A stretch of 34,934 nt of DNA from a virus, in IMG/VR virus record IMGVR_UViG_3300011257_000067, positions 1-34,934 of that record; one strand, 5' to 3'. The position numbers and the translations under genes were made by a program. The notes beneath the pieces are model-generated. The model made no database searches. It was not told the origin of the DNA and was given only the letters and a program-made list of their open reading frames with translations. Shown here piece by piece: positions 22,480 through 32,092 of the stretch; within the stretch, counting starts at the first letter, position 1, and every line of letters starts with the position of its first letter.

Positions 22480-24240
22480 ATGCAGGCACTTGAAAAGCTA
22501 ATGTTTGCGATCGGCATTGTCGACCAGGTTAGCAAGCCGCTGGCAAAGATCGATAAGCAGATCAGCTCTGTTGCGGTTCATTCACGCCAGGGCTTTATGA
22601 ATGCCGGTATCGGGGCTGCGGGCCTGGCTGCATCGGGTTATCTGTTGCAACGAACGCTGGGGCCTGCTCTGGAAATGCAAAAAGCCCTGGGAGAGGTTGA
22701 AAGTCTGGGTGTGCATGGCAAGGCGTTAAGCCAGCTTAACCGGAAGGCGTTTATGTTTTCGGTGAAATACGGTGAAAGTGCCACTGATTTTGTATCGTCG
22801 TCTTATGATATTCAAAGCGCCATTGCCGGTCTGACCGGCAATGAGCTGTCAGAATTTACCAATGCCAGCGGTGTGCTGGCGAAAGCCACCAAAGCCGATG
22901 CCGGCACCATCACCGATTATATGGGCACCATGTACGGCATTTTTAAAAATGACGCGGCAGCGATGGGCAAGGCTGACTGGGTAAATATGGTCGCAGGCCG
23001 GACCGCTGCTGCAGTGCAGATGTTTAAAACCACCGGTGCTGAGATGTCTGGTGCGTTTACCAGTTTGGGCGCGAATGCTAATGCGGCAGGCATTCAGCTA
23101 GAAGAACAGATGGCCATTCTTGGCACGCTGCAGGCAACGATGAGCGGATCTGAAGCAGGCACAAAGTATAAAGCGTTTCTGGCCGGTGTGGGCAAGGCCC
23201 AATCTTCGCTGGGTTTGCAGTTTACTGACAGCGAAGGGCGACTGCTGCCCATGCTGAATGTGCTGGAACAGATTAAGGGGAAGTTTGGCGACACATTGAA
23301 CGTGAGCGAGTCAGACGCTCTGAAATCAGCGTTTGGCTCTGATGAAGCCGTGAGCATGATTAAACTGCTAATGGCTGATACGGACGGTCTGGCTGGCTCT
23401 ATCGATAGCCTGGGCAATGTAAAGGGGCTGAGCAAAGCGGAACAGATGGCAAAAGCCATGGTTGACCCCTGGGACCGCTGGAGCGCGGGTATAACCGCGG
23501 TGCAGATCGGGATCGGGCAGTCATTGCTGCCGGTATTGAATCCGTTAATTGAGATGCTTTCAGACACGCTGGCAGAGATGGCCGGCTGGACACAAATGTA
23601 TCCCAACCTGACCCGCTGGATTGGCTATGCCGTGTTAACCATTATCGGGATGACTGCTGCCGTTGCGGCATTCAATCTGGCCATCGGGGTTAGCCAGATA
23701 GCGATCGCTGCCTGGGGGGTTGCGGGGCTCGCCCTCACGGGCATCATGAAAACCCTTGAAATGGTTATGCTGCTGGGTAAAGCCGCCGTATGGCTGTTTA
23801 ACGCCGCCCTGTGGGCGAATCCCATCACCTGGATTGTTGCGGCTGTCATTCTGTTAATCGCCGCGGTTGGGGCGCTGATCTACTACTGGGATGACCTGGT
23901 GTCTGCGATCGCCAGCACCGATGCGTTTCAGTTCCTGTTATCAATTGTCGAATCAATAGTGACCTGGTTTAAAAGCCTGGGCGGCATTGTCGACTGGGTG
24001 CTGGATAAGCTGGACGCTATCCCCGGTATTGAGCTGGGGCGCAGCAGTCTTGATGTCAAACAAGCGGCGCCCTCTCTGTCAGCCCCACAGCAGCTGAAAA
24101 CAACACCTGGCGGGATTAGCCAGCAAATCAGTAATGCAATCAGCAACCAGGGCGGCAACACCTATCATGTCGGCATTGAATCAAAAACCGCACCCGGCCC
24201 CGCTGAACTCAGCGAGTGGCTGGCGATGGAGGGCGCGTGA
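22480..24240 (+). CDS. Tail tape measure protein
   Basis: Sets tail length and is ejected with the DNA. The 586-residue protein has the TP901-type minor tail region (residues about 60-340; YGESATDFVSSSYDIQSAIA, AVQMFKTTGAEMSGAFTSLG) and long hydrophobic helices at about 380-480 (TRWIGYAVLTIIGMTAAVAA, ITWIVAAVILLIAAVGALIY) that may insert in the host membrane. It is shorter than P2 gpT (815), so a shorter tail is implied. Confidence 0.92.
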   Translation: MQALEKLMFAIGIVDQVSKPLAKIDKQISSVAVHSRQGFMNAGIGAAGLAASGYLLQRTLGPALEMQKALGEVESLGVHGKALSQLNRKAFMFSVKYGESATDFVSSSYDIQSAIAGLTGNELSEFTNASGVLAKATKADAGTITDYMGTMYGIFKNDAAAMGKADWVNMVAGRTAAAVQMFKTTGAEMSGAFTSLGANANAAGIQLEEQMAILGTLQATMSGSEAGTKYKAFLAGVGKAQSSLGLQFTDSEGRLLPMLNVLEQIKGKFGDTLNVSESDALKSAFGSDEAVSMIKLLMADTDGLAGSIDSLGNVKGLSKAEQMAKAMVDPWDRWSAGITAVQIGIGQSLLPVLNPLIEMLSDTLAEMAGWTQMYPNLTRWIGYAVLTIIGMTAAVAAFNLAIGVSQIAIAAWGVAGLALTGIMKTLEMVMLLGKAAVWLFNAALWANPITWIVAAVILLIAAVGALIYYWDDLVSAIASTDAFQFLLSIVESIVTWFKSLGGIVDWVLDKLDAIPGIELGRSSLDVKQAAPSLSAPQQLKTTPGGISQQISNAISNQGGNTYHVGIESKTAPGPAELSEWLAMEGA

Positions 24241-24581
24241 TGGCCGAAATCCACCATGTTGATATTCTGATAACCGATGACGATATCACCCTCGACGCGG
24301 CGGGAATCCCGGTGTTTACCGAGCGGGAACAGAGCATCGCCCAGGACATTAAACACATGATTCGCGAATCCGGACTGCTGACGCAGATGATCGCAGAGCG
24401 TGACCCGGAAAAACGCGAGATGCTGGAAACACAGATCATATTGCTGGTTGAGGACGACCGCCGGCTGATCCCTGGCACTATCAATTTTGAACTCGAAACA
24501 ACCGACTATCAAAACGGTGAGGGCCGCTGGTTTCTCACTGCAGATACATACCAATATGGAACGCTACAGGTGACCCCATGA
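24240..24581 (+). CDS. Baseplate protein (DUF2590-like)
   Basis: A 113-residue acidic protein with the DUF2590 features ILITDDDITLDAAGIPVFTE, REQSIAQDIKHMIRESGLL and RRLIPGTINFE. This family occupies the position of P2 gpW/gp25-like wedge proteins and likely serves in the baseplate. I start at 24240, where ATG overlaps the tape measure stop; the in-frame start at 24216 lies inside that gene. Confidence 0.78.
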   Translation: MAEIHHVDILITDDDITLDAAGIPVFTEREQSIAQDIKHMIRESGLLTQMIAERDPEKREMLETQIILLVEDDRRLIPGTINFELETTDYQNGEGRWFLTADTYQYGTLQVTP

Positions 24582-27500
24582 CCATGACGCTGCGATCACA
24601 AAAAGGCGCACCGCTAACCTTCAATGAACTGGATGAAAACTTTAACCAGGTTGAGCTGAAAGCCGCTTCAGCTGCAGCCGACGCCAACCGCGCCGAACTC
24701 GCCCGCGATGCAGCGTTGCTAAGTGATGTCATTTATGTTGATACCGCATCAGGACTGGCCGCAGTGGCAGAAGGTAGTTATTTCAGTGTGCCCAGTGCGT
24801 CTGATGATGAGTATTTGATTCTGTACCGGCATGATGCTGGAGCGGTTGCGACAGAGATTAAGCGGTATCCCACAGTTAATGCGTTGGATGCAGGAACCGC
24901 CGCGGCGTTAACATCAGAACAAAATGCCCTGCTACACGCCACCGCCGCCGCGCTATCAGAGACGAACGCCACTGATAAAGCCGCTGCAGCGGAAGCAAAT
25001 CAGGTCGCCACTGCCGCAGATCGTGTGCTGGCTGAACAAGCCGCAGCGGCTGCGCAGCTGGCCGAGGGTAATGCCGTGGCTGTCGTCACCGGCGGCACTG
25101 CCAGCCTGCCCGCAGCGGCGGGGATGATCCCGATTGCTGATGCGATCGGCCATATCGATGACAGCTGGCTGTCTTACACCATCCCGGCGCTGACTGCGCA
25201 GTACCCCGGCCTTAACGTTGTTGCCTCGTGCTTCTATGACACCAGTAAAGATAGCGATGGTGGGGCTTGGATTCATCGTACAGCTGAGCTGAGCTATGGG
25301 AAGGAGGCTGTACCGAGTGGTCGCTATATTGGGAAATTTCCCGAAGCCAGCGCGGCTACAGCTGCAGGGGGGCTGCCTGGTGATTGGTTTTATCATGAGA
25401 CAGGGAAAAGCTTTAATGTGCTAACGGGCGTGAATATAGGCGTTCCAATTTATCGCGCAGGTTCAGCAACGTTTCCGGCCCAAGCGTTGATTGTTGCTGA
25501 AGCGGGTAGATCAATCATCTTTGATGCGTCAGGGCCTGAGTTAACAATGTGGGCAAATGGAGCTGAAGCGTCGGGAAATTATTTATTCGGTTCGGCTGGT
25601 AATTTATCCAGCGTGGCCGCTTCAAACGGCATTATTGCTGTCGGTTCATCTGTCACCACCGGTGTTGTTTTTATGAATATGGCATCAGGGCAATGCTGGG
25701 GTCGTCGGAACGATAACACGCGCTATAACGCTGTAGACTTCACAGACAGAAACAGCCCTGCAGGCATTACAACACCTTCATTTTTCTCAGATGGAGGTAT
25801 TGCTCATTCTTCTGTCAATCATGTAGCCATGACCACCCAGCCAACCGCGCCTATTGACCCTGCCACTGGGTTAAAAATACCGACGATTGCTGTAGCCACC
25901 AATGGCGGTGTGAGTGTTATCCGAGATGACGGGGCAGTGGTCGACAGTAATCGTACTGATTCAATGTCAGGCGTTTCATTCGGTAAAGATGGGAATCTTT
26001 ACTACAGCAGAAATGATGCAGCTACTGTATTTGTCTCTGATGTATATGACGCCGATAATTTTGGTTTTACAGCGTACTCAACGACAACCATTCCTAAGAT
26101 ATTGCCAGGCTCGACAATTGACGTTGTATCTGCTGGTGAGATAGTAACAGCGAGTATAAATGGTGTTTCTTTAATCAGTAAAAACCCCTCTACCCCCTCA
26201 GAAGGCATGGTCGCCCATATCACCGATAGGTATAACACCGGCTGGATGGTCGGCGACTGCCAGCTGGCGGCGCTGTGTGAGACTGAGACAGGGGCGATTG
26301 TAGAAACAGAACGGGTGACTAACGGCACGTTTGATGTTGATACTAATGGGTGGGCAGCGTCCAATGCCACGCTGTCTGTTGTTGGTGGAAAACTCAGAGT
26401 TACCTGTGACGGAGCTGGCTTAGCTAAAGCATTCACGGTGGTGGGAGATTTGACCGCCGGGTTTACGTATAAGGTGGTAGGCGGCGCGACCCTTGGTACT
26501 TCTTCTGCTGCCCGAGTCTCTGTAACCAGTTTAATCAACAACCAGGTGTTTGACCCAGATGGATTGTATTTCGTAGCAACGGGCCCTACAGCCGAGCTGA
26601 ACCTGCATCTCAATGACTCCACCCTGGGTGTCTACTCGGACTTTGACAATATCTCCGTCAAACAAGTAGTCGCAGACCACTCCGGCAATGACAACCACCT
26701 AGACCTTCACGGCACTCTGAGCCGTGCGCCCATCGGCAACGGTGAGATTGCCGCATGGAGCGGGTTCAGCGCTGCGAATTATTTAGAGATTCCCTACAGT
26801 TCTGATTTTGATTTTGGGACTGGGGATTTCTATATCCCCTTATGGAGCTATATAGCGACATCTGATGCTGCTGGCCGGCTATTCAGTAGAACTGATAAGA
26901 CAGGCACGGCATACGGTAGCGCGGGGTCTTTTGGTGTTTTGTCGGTGAGTGGTGATCTATACATACAAGGCTTGGGGGCATCATACGCCTCGGGACGTTC
27001 TTTGGTTGGGCTACACAAGGTAGATCTGAAGCGCGTATCAGGCACTCTCTATATATATTTAGACGGTTTTTTAATTCATACACAAGCTGCGGCTACTGAT
27101 ATAAGCAGCGTAAATTCACCAGTCATCTTGATTGGCGCGGGGTATTTCAATGGCGTTGGAGCAGATCCGTGGGAGGGATCTATCATGCTGCTCAAAGCTG
27201 GCTCTACTCCGCCATCAGATGAGCAAATCGCAAAAGCATACCGAGATGAACTTGCCATGATCCAAGGCAATGCTGTGTTGTCTGGAAACGACCCTGATAT
27301 CAAAGCGCTGGCGTATGACAAAGAACGCGACCTACTGCACGCGGCCAGCGCCAGCACTGTATCGTCATTCAGAGGGCTGGAGCGTGTTGATTCAACAACC
27401 CCATCAGTAGGAACTATTTCTGCACTTGATGCACAGGATGGCTCTTTAATCATCTCTGGTAGTACAGGTGTTGATGTAGACATACCTGCTGTATCAATCC

Positions 27501-27757
27501 GTGAGCGACTAGCCCAGGCACTGCCGAAACCTACCGGCCAGACCGAAGATTTTTACTTTACCGGTGATGGGACTAATCCTGATTTCTCATTACCTAAAGG
27601 CTGGAAGCCTAAGCGAGTCTGGATCGATGGTGGCAAGGTTCGCAAGGGGGTCGCAGAGGATTACACGATCAAATCTGATGGCTTTGTTTACTCTATCAGT
27701 TTCGGTACAGCACCCGCCCTGAATGCCGAGATTGATGTGGAGGCGGTAAGCGTATGA
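24578..27757 (+). CDS. Large tail fibre/adhesin with LamG-like domain
   Basis: A 1059-residue protein likely to bind the host surface. Order seen: an N-terminal attachment and Ala-rich coiled-coil part (about 1-170), an S-K-D-S-D-G-G-A-W motif at about 215-225 typical of fibre domains, a beta-propeller-like middle with Gly/Asp turns (about 310-520), a carbohydrate-binding-like segment (VTNGTFDVDTNGWAASNATL, about 580-680), a LamG/concanavalin-like domain (about 700-890) and a C-terminal conserved tail. The middle looks more AT-rich and mosaic. It overlaps the upstream gene. It sits between wedge and J genes rather than after I, where P2 puts its fibre. Confidence 0.82.
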   Translation: MTMTLRSQKGAPLTFNELDENFNQVELKAASAAADANRAELARDAALLSDVIYVDTASGLAAVAEGSYFSVPSASDDEYLILYRHDAGAVATEIKRYPTVNALDAGTAAALTSEQNALLHATAAALSETNATDKAAAAEANQVATAADRVLAEQAAAAAQLAEGNAVAVVTGGTASLPAAAGMIPIADAIGHIDDSWLSYTIPALTAQYPGLNVVASCFYDTSKDSDGGAWIHRTAELSYGKEAVPSGRYIGKFPEASAATAAGGLPGDWFYHETGKSFNVLTGVNIGVPIYRAGSATFPAQALIVAEAGRSIIFDASGPELTMWANGAEASGNYLFGSAGNLSSVAASNGIIAVGSSVTTGVVFMNMASGQCWGRRNDNTRYNAVDFTDRNSPAGITTPSFFSDGGIAHSSVNHVAMTTQPTAPIDPATGLKIPTIAVATNGGVSVIRDDGAVVDSNRTDSMSGVSFGKDGNLYYSRNDAATVFVSDVYDADNFGFTAYSTTTIPKILPGSTIDVVSAGEIVTASINGVSLISKNPSTPSEGMVAHITDRYNTGWMVGDCQLAALCETETGAIVETERVTNGTFDVDTNGWAASNATLSVVGGKLRVTCDGAGLAKAFTVVGDLTAGFTYKVVGGATLGTSSAARVSVTSLINNQVFDPDGLYFVATGPTAELNLHLNDSTLGVYSDFDNISVKQVVADHSGNDNHLDLHGTLSRAPIGNGEIAAWSGFSAANYLEIPYSSDFDFGTGDFYIPLWSYIATSDAAGRLFSRTDKTGTAYGSAGSFGVLSVSGDLYIQGLGASYASGRSLVGLHKVDLKRVSGTLYIYLDGFLIHTQAAATDISSVNSPVILIGAGYFNGVGADPWEGSIMLLKAGSTPPSDEQIAKAYRDELAMIQGNAVLSGNDPDIKALAYDKERDLLHAASASTVSSFRGLERVDSTTPSVGTISALDAQDGSLIISGSTGVDVDIPAVSIRERLAQALPKPTGQTEDFYFTGDGTNPDFSLPKGWKPKRVWIDGGKVRKGVAEDYTIKSDGFVYSISFGTAPALNAEIDVEAVSV

Positions 27758-28341
27758 GCATGATAAACCTACTGACTGAAACCACCGTATGGGAGCAACG
27801 TCAGATTGCTAAACGGGCAGAATCTGCGGTGCGGCGCTATTTCTCCCGTGATGCTGAACTGATACTCAACCGTAAGATAACCGGCGTGGCGCAGGGGGTG
27901 TATACACTACTTCCAGAAGAACAGGGAATGGCTGATCTGTTTCAGCAGTGTGCGTTTCAGGCCCAGACCGATGCACGGGAAGCTGAAGCCGACAACATAC
28001 GCCTGGCGGCAGTGCTGGACTATGAACAAGCGCTACGAGATATCGCCCGTCTGACGTTGCTGATTGATGGCCGTGCCGAGGTTACAGCAGTGGAAGAGGT
28101 ACCAGAAGAGATCGACCCGGACACCGGAGAAATACTGGTCGCCTATGTTGCCCCAGCACCGGCGATACCGGCCATTGCCCCGCTGGCGTTAACGATTGAT
28201 AGCATCGACGAAACCGGAGATCCGGTGATTATCGACAATCCCGCCTATATAGCGGCCGTGGCCGAGCGTGATACCGCGCAGGCAGTGATCGATGCGGCCA
28301 GCCCGGAAACGCTGGATCTGTGGGGGTTGCGTCATGCGTAA
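27754..28341 (+). CDS. Fibre-associated protein of unknown function
   Basis: A 195-residue acidic protein overlapping the fibre gene by 4 bases. The first two thirds are helical (WEQRQIAKRAESAVRRYFSR, AEADNIRLAAVLDYEQALRD); a Pro/Ala-rich stretch (YVAPAPAIPAIAPLALTIDS) precedes a helical end. Position suggests a fibre chaperone or a collar piece; no family recognised. Confidence 0.65.
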   Translation: MSMINLLTETTVWEQRQIAKRAESAVRRYFSRDAELILNRKITGVAQGVYTLLPEEQGMADLFQQCAFQAQTDAREAEADNIRLAAVLDYEQALRDIARLTLLIDGRAEVTAVEEVPEEIDPDTGEILVAYVAPAPAIPAIAPLALTIDSIDETGDPVIIDNPAYIAAVAERDTAQAVIDAASPETLDLWGLRHA

Positions 28342-28474
28342 ACTAACCACTGCGCTGGCCGTTCTGCTGCTGACTGCCTGCACCACTACACCACCTAACC
28401 CCATCCCTCTGGGCGCTGAAGTTGCCCCCCCATATGGTTGTGTCGAACTCAGGAGGCGCGGCGGTGACTGCTGA
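28334..28474 (+). CDS. Small Rz1-like lipoprotein
   Basis: A 46-residue product with a type II signal: MRK, hydrophobic LTTALAVLLL, lipobox LTAC (Cys16). The mature 31 residues are Pro-rich and end YGCVELRRRGGDC, an ending seen in other small phage lipoproteins. It overlaps both neighbours by a few bases. It looks like an outer-membrane spanin subunit, but is 7 kb from the lysozyme; a link with the adjacent transglutaminase-like protein is also possible. Confidence 0.6.
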   Translation: MRKLTTALAVLLLTACTTTPPNPIPLGAEVAPPYGCVELRRRGGDC

Positions 28475-28850
28475 TCTGAAAGCGATACTCGATGAAGTGT
28501 TGGAAGCAACGCACCAGCGCTTCACCTATCGCTCTGATGCTGACGTTTGGGCAATGGCAGAACATTGGGAGACTTACGAACAGATCCCTTCTGAGGGGCC
28601 ATTCAGTGGCGACTGTGATGCGTTTGCTATGGCATGCCGGAAAGCTGTGATGGCAAAGGGCATAAAGTCGCGCCTGGTGTTGTGTGGTGTGAATGATGCC
28701 CGTGGTGATCATCTGATTTTAGAGTGCCAGGGCTGGCTGCTGGACAACCGGTCATTTCACGTAACGAGCTGGGAGGACTCTGAGTACACCTTGATCAGCA
28801 TCAGCGGCGAGAACCCCGGCGATGCCTGGCATCAGATAGTGAAAACTTAA
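28464..28850 (+). CDS. Transglutaminase-like cysteine peptidase
   Basis: A 128-residue papain-fold protein with a candidate triad: Cys51 in FSGDCDAFAMAC, His83 in RGDHLILE and Asp94 in WLLDNRS. This is the pattern of bacterial transglutaminase-like cysteine proteinases. I start at GTG 28464 because AGGAGG lies 7 bases upstream; the frame is open to 28422 but that would deepen the overlap with the lipoprotein gene. No signal peptide, so export would need the virion or lysis. It may process fibre or cell-wall peptides. Confidence 0.8.
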   Translation: MTADLKAILDEVLEATHQRFTYRSDADVWAMAEHWETYEQIPSEGPFSGDCDAFAMACRKAVMAKGIKSRLVLCGVNDARGDHLILECQGWLLDNRSFHVTSWEDSEYTLISISGENPGDAWHQIVKT

Positions 28851-28864
28851 CAGGAAGGAATCCC

Positions 28865-30046
28865 ATGGCAGATCCTATTTTTAAACAAGTCCTAACCGAT
28901 TCAGGCATCCCGACGGACAGCGACAGCATGAAGCAGGCGTTTCAGCAGATCGCCACGGAAGAGGGTGTAACGCTGAACAATGACAGTGCGTATTCACCGT
29001 TCTGGCGGTTAATACTGTCTATCGCCAGCACACCCGTTGTCTGGTTGCTGGGGTTGCTGGTTGATTCGGTGCTGCCGAATAGCTTTGTAAAGTATGCAAC
29101 CGGGGCGTTTCTGGATCTGCTGGGCTGGGCGGTTGATTTAGACCGAAAGCTGGGTGGAAAAACCCAGGGCCAGATTATTTTCGAGCGTTCCACTGTTGGC
29201 CAGGTGTTGGTTATCAAAGCGGGGACCGTGGTTCAAACGGTGCCGATTAACGGCACGATATATAAAGTGATTGTCGACCAGGACACCACGTTTGCAACCG
29301 CAGATAGCAGCCTGGTTGTGAATGTGACAGCCGAGAACCCCGGGGCAGCCTATAACCTGGCCGCAGGGTATTTTAACACCCTGACAGAGCCGGTTGCCGG
29401 GGTGTCTTCAGTGTCAAATCTGGCTGGTTGGATCACAACACCCGGTGAAGATGTTGAATCTGACGATGATTTCCGACTGCGGATTAAAAACCAGTTTTCG
29501 GCAGTGAATCAATACCACACCGACGCCGTGTACCGTTCAATGATTGCCGGCCAGACCGGTTTTGCAGCCGATCGCATCTATTTTGAACACAACGCCCCAC
29601 GGGGGCCGGGCTCTGCCAATGCGTTTGTGTTGTTTGATGCAGGGGTGCCTGGTGCCGATTATCTGGCCCAGGTTAACGCGTATATCGCTGACCAGGGCAA
29701 CCACGGTCACGGGGATGACCTGCTGGTGATGGCGCTTCCGGAAACCCAGCACACCATCGATGTCACGCTGTATATCCCCGACTGGTTAACCGATGCCGAA
29801 AGCACCACCCTGCAAACCAATGTTGATCAGTTTATCCGCCAGGCATTCAGGGAAAGCAGCACGGCGGGGTGGAGCCCGACACAGACGCGCCCCTGGGCCA
29901 GGTTTAGCTTTTCACGGCTGGGCGAGGAGCTGCACGCGCAGTTTAGCAATATTCAGTCGATCGCCTGGGGACAGACCGATATCGTTAGTCAGATGAATAT
30001 CCCGCGACTGCAGGCACTGAATATCACGCTGGAGGTGATCACGTGA
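28865..30046 (+). CDS. J: Baseplate J-like protein
   Basis: Baseplate wedge protein of contractile tails. 393 residues (P2 gpJ 302) with the family motifs PNSFVKYATGAFLDLLGWAV, PGAAYNLAAGYFNTL, a GEDVESDDDFRLRIKNQF core, and the C-terminal RQAFRESSTAG region. Strong AGGAATCCC ribosome site. It overlaps gene I by 4 bases, as in P2 W-J-I. Confidence 0.92.
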   Translation: MADPIFKQVLTDSGIPTDSDSMKQAFQQIATEEGVTLNNDSAYSPFWRLILSIASTPVVWLLGLLVDSVLPNSFVKYATGAFLDLLGWAVDLDRKLGGKTQGQIIFERSTVGQVLVIKAGTVVQTVPINGTIYKVIVDQDTTFATADSSLVVNVTAENPGAAYNLAAGYFNTLTEPVAGVSSVSNLAGWITTPGEDVESDDDFRLRIKNQFSAVNQYHTDAVYRSMIAGQTGFAADRIYFEHNAPRGPGSANAFVLFDAGVPGADYLAQVNAYIADQGNHGHGDDLLVMALPETQHTIDVTLYIPDWLTDAESTTLQTNVDQFIRQAFRESSTAGWSPTQTRPWARFSFSRLGEELHAQFSNIQSIAWGQTDIVSQMNIPRLQALNITLEVIT

Positions 30047-30639
30047 TTAAAATCGACCTGACGTTTTGGGAAGCCGGGGCAAAATTAACCGCGCTGCAGC
30101 GAACATTTCAACAGTGGTGGGAACGGGTTGAAGGCTGGATAAGTCTACCGTTTGACCTGCAGGATGTTGATAACTGCCCCGTCAGCGTGCTGGATATTAT
30201 CGCCTGGCAGCGGGACATCACACGGTTATCGGTTGAGCCTGAATGGCTGTATCGGCGGCGGGTTAAATACGCCTATGTTAACGCCCGGGATGCCGGCAGT
30301 GTGGCCGGCTTTAAGCGCATCATGGAGCGGCTGGGGGTTGGGTATGTCGAGATAGATGAACGCCAGCCAGACCGTGACTGGGATGTGATCACGCTGCGCC
30401 TGTCCGATGACCAGCTATCAACAAACCCGCAGTTAATGCCGGTGATTATCCAGATGTATGGCCGCACGTGCAGGCGCTATGAATTCGAGGTGATCACCCC
30501 GATATCACTGGCCGCAGATGTTGGACATTTTGCCTGGGAACAGGAAACAAAGGTGGGGTCATTAATCCCCGCTAAAACCGTTATCGACACTGATCTGTAC
30601 TTTGTACCCGGTTATGTTGATCCAGATTACGTGCAGTAG
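30043..30639 (+). CDS. I: Tail protein I (P2 gpI-like)
   Basis: Baseplate periphery protein linking wedge and fibre. A 198-residue protein with VEGWISLPFDLQDVDNCPVS, LDIIAWQRDITR and EPEWLYRRRVKYAYVNARDA followed by GSVAGFKRIMERLGVG, the usual gpI pattern. It starts with GTG at 30043 with GGAGG at 30031-30035. Confidence 0.9.
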   Translation: MIKIDLTFWEAGAKLTALQRTFQQWWERVEGWISLPFDLQDVDNCPVSVLDIIAWQRDITRLSVEPEWLYRRRVKYAYVNARDAGSVAGFKRIMERLGVGYVEIDERQPDRDWDVITLRLSDDQLSTNPQLMPVIIQMYGRTCRRYEFEVITPISLAADVGHFAWEQETKVGSLIPAKTVIDTDLYFVPGYVDPDYVQ

Positions 30640-30650
30640 GAGAACAGCAG

Positions 30651-32081
30651 ATGTCAGCTATTACACTCGCCGGCGAAGCGCTGATCGCCGAGAAACTTTT
30701 AAACGCTTCAACGCTATCCGTTGATACGTTCATTCTGGCGAATATTGCCGGGCTGGATCATACGGTCGCAGTTGATCGCAGCGAAGCGGTGCCCGCTGCC
30801 GGCGATATCGTCTGGCAGGGGGCTGTCACACAGAGCGGCTATATCAACCCCAATCTGATTGTTTACTCTCTGATGCTGGGCACCGACCTGGGCGACTTTG
30901 ATTTTAACTGGCTGGGCCTTTACTCATCGACTGATGATGTACTGGTCGCCGTGGCGTATATCCCGGTTCAGCAGAAACGTAAAACCAGCGGCGTGCTGAC
31001 CGGTAATAACCTGACCCGCAACTTTATGCTTGAGTTTACCGCGGCGCAGGAGATTACCGGCATAAACATCAGCGCCGACACATGGCAGATTGATTTTACC
31101 GCCCGGCTGAACGGCATCGATGAGCGCGAACGCTTGAGCAACCTTGATTTATTCGGAGCGGCTGTATTTTTTAATAGCGGCTTCAGGGTGGACCCGGATG
31201 TCACTAGTTTTCAGGTGATGCCGGGCACAGGTTATGTCGGCGGGATCAGGGTAACCACCGGGCTGTATCTGTTTGATGAAAACACACTGCCGACCAGCGT
31301 CTGGCTGGATGTTTCCCGCACCGGAGGGCCCAGCAGCGATCTGGCGCTGGATATTCAAGTAGTCACCGCTGAAACGCTAACCGATTACACCGATGTCGAT
31401 GGAATAAACCACTATGTTGCCTTGCTGGCCGATATTGATGCCGGCGGGGTGATCACTGACCGGCGGCATGTGCTTAACGGTCCGATGGATACAATCATCA
31501 GTGATCTGATCGCCGCTCATATCGCCGAGACAGACCCGCACACCCAGTACTTACAGAATGCTGTCTACAAATCACGCGGCCTTGGCCGGCCCTTTTGGCA
31601 TATGGGCGAAACGTCACCGGTCGGGGCGATGGCGTACAACAGCCAGATTCTGGCCCGGGCTGATTATCCTGAGCTTTGGGCAGCGCTGACTGATCCGGAC
31701 AATAATTTCACGCTAATCGATCAGGCTGACGCGCTAACTCGCCCAGGCTGCTGGCATACCGGGGATGGTGTAACCACGTTCGGCGCCCCTGCTGTTCTGG
31801 GGGATGTCATCCGGGTATGGGATAGCAGCGGCGTTATTGACCCCGCCCGGGTGCTGGGTAGTCATCAGGACGATCAGAGCCTGCATGTTGATCAGTTTTA
31901 CACCGCCGGGGGCGGTACCGGTACCGGTACCGGAACAATACCGGAAGATGGCAGCTGGTCACCATTTCTAAAATCTGGCCGTAGTGTTGATGGCACCGAT
32001 ACGGCGATAAAATTCAAAATGAATGCCGCTGAAACACGAATGAAGAACACCGCATGGATGCTGTGTTTCTGGTATGAGTGA
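30651..32081 (+). CDS. H: Tail-collar fibre protein (P2 gpH-like)
   Basis: Receptor-binding fibre of 476 residues. The N-terminal ~140 residues (AITLAGEALIAEKLLNASTL, LGDFDFNWLGLYSSTDDVLV) match the phage tail-collar fibre N-domain that docks on gpI. The C-terminal part has a collar-type tip (AETDPHTQYLQ near 292-302; HMGETSPVGAMAYNSQ; MKNTAWMLCFWYE end). A short run of three GGTACC copies at 31914-31931 encodes a Gly-Thr repeat. A GTAGGAGAACAG ribosome site precedes it. The phage thus has two distinct fibres. Confidence 0.88.
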   Translation: MSAITLAGEALIAEKLLNASTLSVDTFILANIAGLDHTVAVDRSEAVPAAGDIVWQGAVTQSGYINPNLIVYSLMLGTDLGDFDFNWLGLYSSTDDVLVAVAYIPVQQKRKTSGVLTGNNLTRNFMLEFTAAQEITGINISADTWQIDFTARLNGIDERERLSNLDLFGAAVFFNSGFRVDPDVTSFQVMPGTGYVGGIRVTTGLYLFDENTLPTSVWLDVSRTGGPSSDLALDIQVVTAETLTDYTDVDGINHYVALLADIDAGGVITDRRHVLNGPMDTIISDLIAAHIAETDPHTQYLQNAVYKSRGLGRPFWHMGETSPVGAMAYNSQILARADYPELWAALTDPDNNFTLIDQADALTRPGCWHTGDGVTTFGAPAVLGDVIRVWDSSGVIDPARVLGSHQDDQSLHVDQFYTAGGGTGTGTGTIPEDGSWSPFLKSGRSVDGTDTAIKFKMNAAETRMKNTAWMLCFWYE

Positions 32082-32092
32082 GGAGTAACCGT

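Noticed and set aside
25914-26622. Additional frames on both strands inside the large fibre gene
   Set aside because: The fibre frame is continuous and explains the region; no ribosome sites precede the alternatives.
31914-31931. Phase-variable repeat in the collar fibre (three GGTACC units)
   Set aside because: A change by whole six-base units would not shift the frame, and three units are too few for typical slippage switching.
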